From Thauera sp. UBA6194 (GTDB taxonomy: Bacteria > Pseudomonadota > Gammaproteobacteria > Burkholderiales > Rhodocyclaceae): 33,622 nt of DNA. Every line of letters starts with the position of its first letter. Positions within the stretch are counted from its first letter, which is position 1. The notes under the pieces are model-generated. The model ran no database searches. It had not been told where the DNA came from and was given only the letters and a program-made list of their open reading frames with translations. Of the stretch, positions 32,265-33,622 are shown piece after piece. The stretch spans positions 1 through 33,622 of the forward strand of contig DITC01000050.1 in assembly GCA_002422685.1 (NCBI GenBank), written 5' to 3'. A program made the translations under genes and the position numbers.

Positions 32265-33290
32265 ATGCAAAAGAAACTGATCGCGCTGGCTGTTGCTGGC
32301 CTCGTTTCGGCCCCGGCCTTCGCTCAGTCGAACGTGACCATCTACGGTGTGGCTGACGCTGCCGTTGGTTTTGGTGGCCACGGCGATAACGACTTCAGCG
32401 GTGTCGTGAACGGCGTGCTGTCGGGTTCGCGTATCGGCTTCAAGGGTACCGAAGATCTGGGTAACGGCCTGAAGGCTGTGTTCACCCTGGAGCAAGGCTT
32501 TGACATCGGTAACGGTGCAGAGCACGTCGACGGCAGTCAGTTCTCGCGTCAAGCCTTCGTTGGCTTGGCTGGTTCGTTCGGTACCGTGGCGCTCGGCCGT
32601 CAGTACGCGCCTGGCTACTTCTTCAACTACGACGCGACTGCGGCAGCTTCGGTTGGTCCTCAGTCGATTCTGTCGAACAGCGGCGGCATGTCGATCACCC
32701 CGAATAACCGCGCTCGTTGGGATAACTCGGTTACCTACACGGGTTCGTTCTCGGGCCTGACCGCTCGTGCAATCTACTCGATGAATGCCTCCGAGTTGGC
32801 TACGGATCCCGATGATGATGACGCCTACGGTCTGGGCCTTGACTACTCCAACGGTCCTCTGACGGTTGGCGGTGTCTATCAGGTGATCCAGAACAACGCC
32901 GAAGACCAAGAAGAATGGGGCATCGGCGCTGGCTACAACTTCGGTGTTGTGCAGGTCCTTGGTTCCTACCAGTCTGTTGATGGTCTTGGCTTTGCGAATG
33001 GCGCTGAAGCTGACCTGTGGCAAGTTGGCGTGATCGTTCCTGTGGGCGCTGCTGGCAAGGTCCATCTTGCCTACGGCGAATACGATCGCGATGATCTGAA
33101 CAACGCTGGCGCTGAAAGCTACTCGATCGCTTACACGCACGCTCTGTCGAAGCGCACTACTGCTTACGTCGCCTACAACAACACCGAAAACGAAAGCGGT
33201 GTTGGCCGCTTCAACGCGCCTGGCGTCACTGGCACGGGACTTGGCGACGATGCCGACATCTTCGCTGTTGGCGTTCGCCACACCTTCTAA
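32265..33290 (+). CDS. Gram-negative general porin
   Basis: This 341-residue outer-membrane porin has a signal peptide (MQKKLIALAVAGLVSAPAFA, cleaved before QSNVTIYGVADAAVGF), the betaproteobacterial porin start. Inside are GSRIGFKGTEDLGNGLKAVFTLEQGF, RQAFVGLAGSFGTVALGRQYAP (loop 3 region) and a C-terminal strand ending VGVRHTF with the terminal Phe needed for BAM recognition. It should form a 16-strand trimeric channel; the Asp-rich loops suggest cation preference (inference). Codon use differs from the rest of the window, with many GTT, GCT and GGT codons, as expected for a very highly expressed gene. The transcript is closed by the terminator at 33317-33345. Confidence 0.96.
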   Translation: MQKKLIALAVAGLVSAPAFAQSNVTIYGVADAAVGFGGHGDNDFSGVVNGVLSGSRIGFKGTEDLGNGLKAVFTLEQGFDIGNGAEHVDGSQFSRQAFVGLAGSFGTVALGRQYAPGYFFNYDATAAASVGPQSILSNSGGMSITPNNRARWDNSVTYTGSFSGLTARAIYSMNASELATDPDDDDAYGLGLDYSNGPLTVGGVYQVIQNNAEDQEEWGIGAGYNFGVVQVLGSYQSVDGLGFANGAEADLWQVGVIVPVGAAGKVHLAYGEYDRDDLNNAGAESYSIAYTHALSKRTTAYVAYNNTENESGVGRFNAPGVTGTGLGDDADIFAVGVRHTF

Positions 33291-33316
33291 TCTGTCCTAA
33301 AGACAGGTTTGAAAGT

Positions 33317-33345
33317 AAAAACGGGAGCTTCGGCTCCCGTTTTTT
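33317..33345 (+). terminator. Intrinsic terminator after the porin gene
   Basis: The stem ACGGGAGC/GCTCCCGT with a TTCG loop, extended by AAAA/TTTT pairs, is followed by a T run. It could also serve the minus-strand gene at 33387 weakly. Confidence 0.95.
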
Positions 33346-33386
33346 CGTACACGCCCACCACATCAACCGTCGCGTTACACGACGCT

Positions 33387-33611
33387 TTAGCGCAACGGAT
33401 CGAGCTTGAAGAACTCGCCAGACAGCCTGCCTGTGTGCCAGTTGGCGATCAGTTCTTCCTTGTGTAGCTCGATCCACGCATTCACCAGCATCTGCTTGTT
33501 GCGCGGCAGCTCGCCGAAGATGGGTTTGTTGGCGGCAATGTCGAAACCCGCTTCCAGTCCCTCATACATCGCCAGCAGAAACGGCGCGGTGGGCTTCTTG
33601 GTCTTGGGCAT
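33387..33611 (-). CDS. DUF4160-like small protein (possibly 5' partial)
   Basis: The 74-residue reading frame resembles the C-terminal part of DUF4160 proteins, in the pattern FDIAANKPIFGELPRNKQMLVNAWIELHKEELIANWHTG...FKLDPLR. The usual N-terminal section with its conserved His-Phe-His is not seen: the frame starts MPKTKKPTAPFLLAMYEG. ATG 33611 is the only start visible, and the frame stays open to the end of the window, so more of the gene may lie beyond. Members are often found beside small toxin-antitoxin type genes, which fits the island next door, but no function is established. Confidence 0.5.
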   Translation of the reverse strand: MPKTKKPTAPFLLAMYEGLEAGFDIAANKPIFGELPRNKQMLVNAWIELHKEELIANWHTGRLSGEFFKLDPLR

Positions 33612-33622
33612 CGGCAGCGCAA

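Overview
The window is a high-GC (mostly GC-rich third positions), gene-dense stretch of a Gram-negative chromosome. The outer-membrane genes (TamB, a TonB-dependent receptor, a general porin), the sigma-32 with a CIRCE site, the unlinked trpGDC block and the protein sequences point to a betaproteobacterium, most likely Rhodocyclales (Thauera/Azoarcus-like); the genus is inference. No gene-free stretch exceeds 300 bases. No tRNA, rRNA, CRISPR array, complete insertion sequence or prophage was seen.

Layout. (1) 1-7788, plus strand: tryptophan genes trpG (5' end cut by the window), trpD, trpC, then a giant tamB, msrA and a small FKBP peptidyl-prolyl isomerase, closed by a strong bidirectional terminator. 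(2) 7862-16350, minus strand: an NSS-type sodium symporter; a putative c-di-GMP signalling set (TonB-dependent receptor, YfiR-like periplasmic protein, REC-PAS-GGDEF-EAL response regulator) with a long perfect palindrome between its second and third genes; and recQ. (3) 16472-26963: a putative light/B12-responsive locus. A MerR-type regulator with a cobalamin-binding domain (CarH/LitR-like) and a Na/Pi-cotransporter-like gene lie on the minus strand. On the plus strand runs a tightly overlapping operon: small exported protein, FAD amine-oxidase-like protein (frameshifted here), DUF1365, CFA-synthase-like methyltransferase, chalcone-isomerase-like protein, MFS transporter, DUF3833 lipoprotein, SDR and a SnoaL-like protein. 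A 15-bp palindrome, TTTGTCCAGGACAAA, sits exactly on the -35 of the regulator's own promoter and just upstream of the -35 of the operon promoter, with a third near-copy in the operon leader. This is a candidate CarH/LitR operator set and the most interesting finding here. (4) 27116-27718: a Sco1/SenC copper lipoprotein. (5) 27725-32091: five type II toxin-antitoxin modules in about 4.4 kb (DUF433/DUF5615, VapBC, Phd/PIN, Phd/ParE, Phd/PIN), two with visibly damaged toxins, surrounding rpoH, whose upstream region holds a perfect CIRCE (HrcA) operator. (6) 32265-33290: a general porin with distinctly lower GC3 than its neighbours, then a terminator and the end of a small DUF4160-like gene.

How the genes may work together. 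In region 3 the regulator would repress itself and the operon in the dark through the shared palindrome. The operon products look like a membrane-lipid modification pathway (FAD oxidoreductase + DUF1365 + SAM methyltransferase) with exported and lipoprotein accessory factors. In region 2 an outer-membrane receptor, a periplasmic YfiR-like protein and a cytoplasmic c-di-GMP enzyme form a plausible envelope-to-cytoplasm chain, but no inner-membrane sensor is present to link the last two. All functional assignments rest on reading motifs by eye; no database search was possible.
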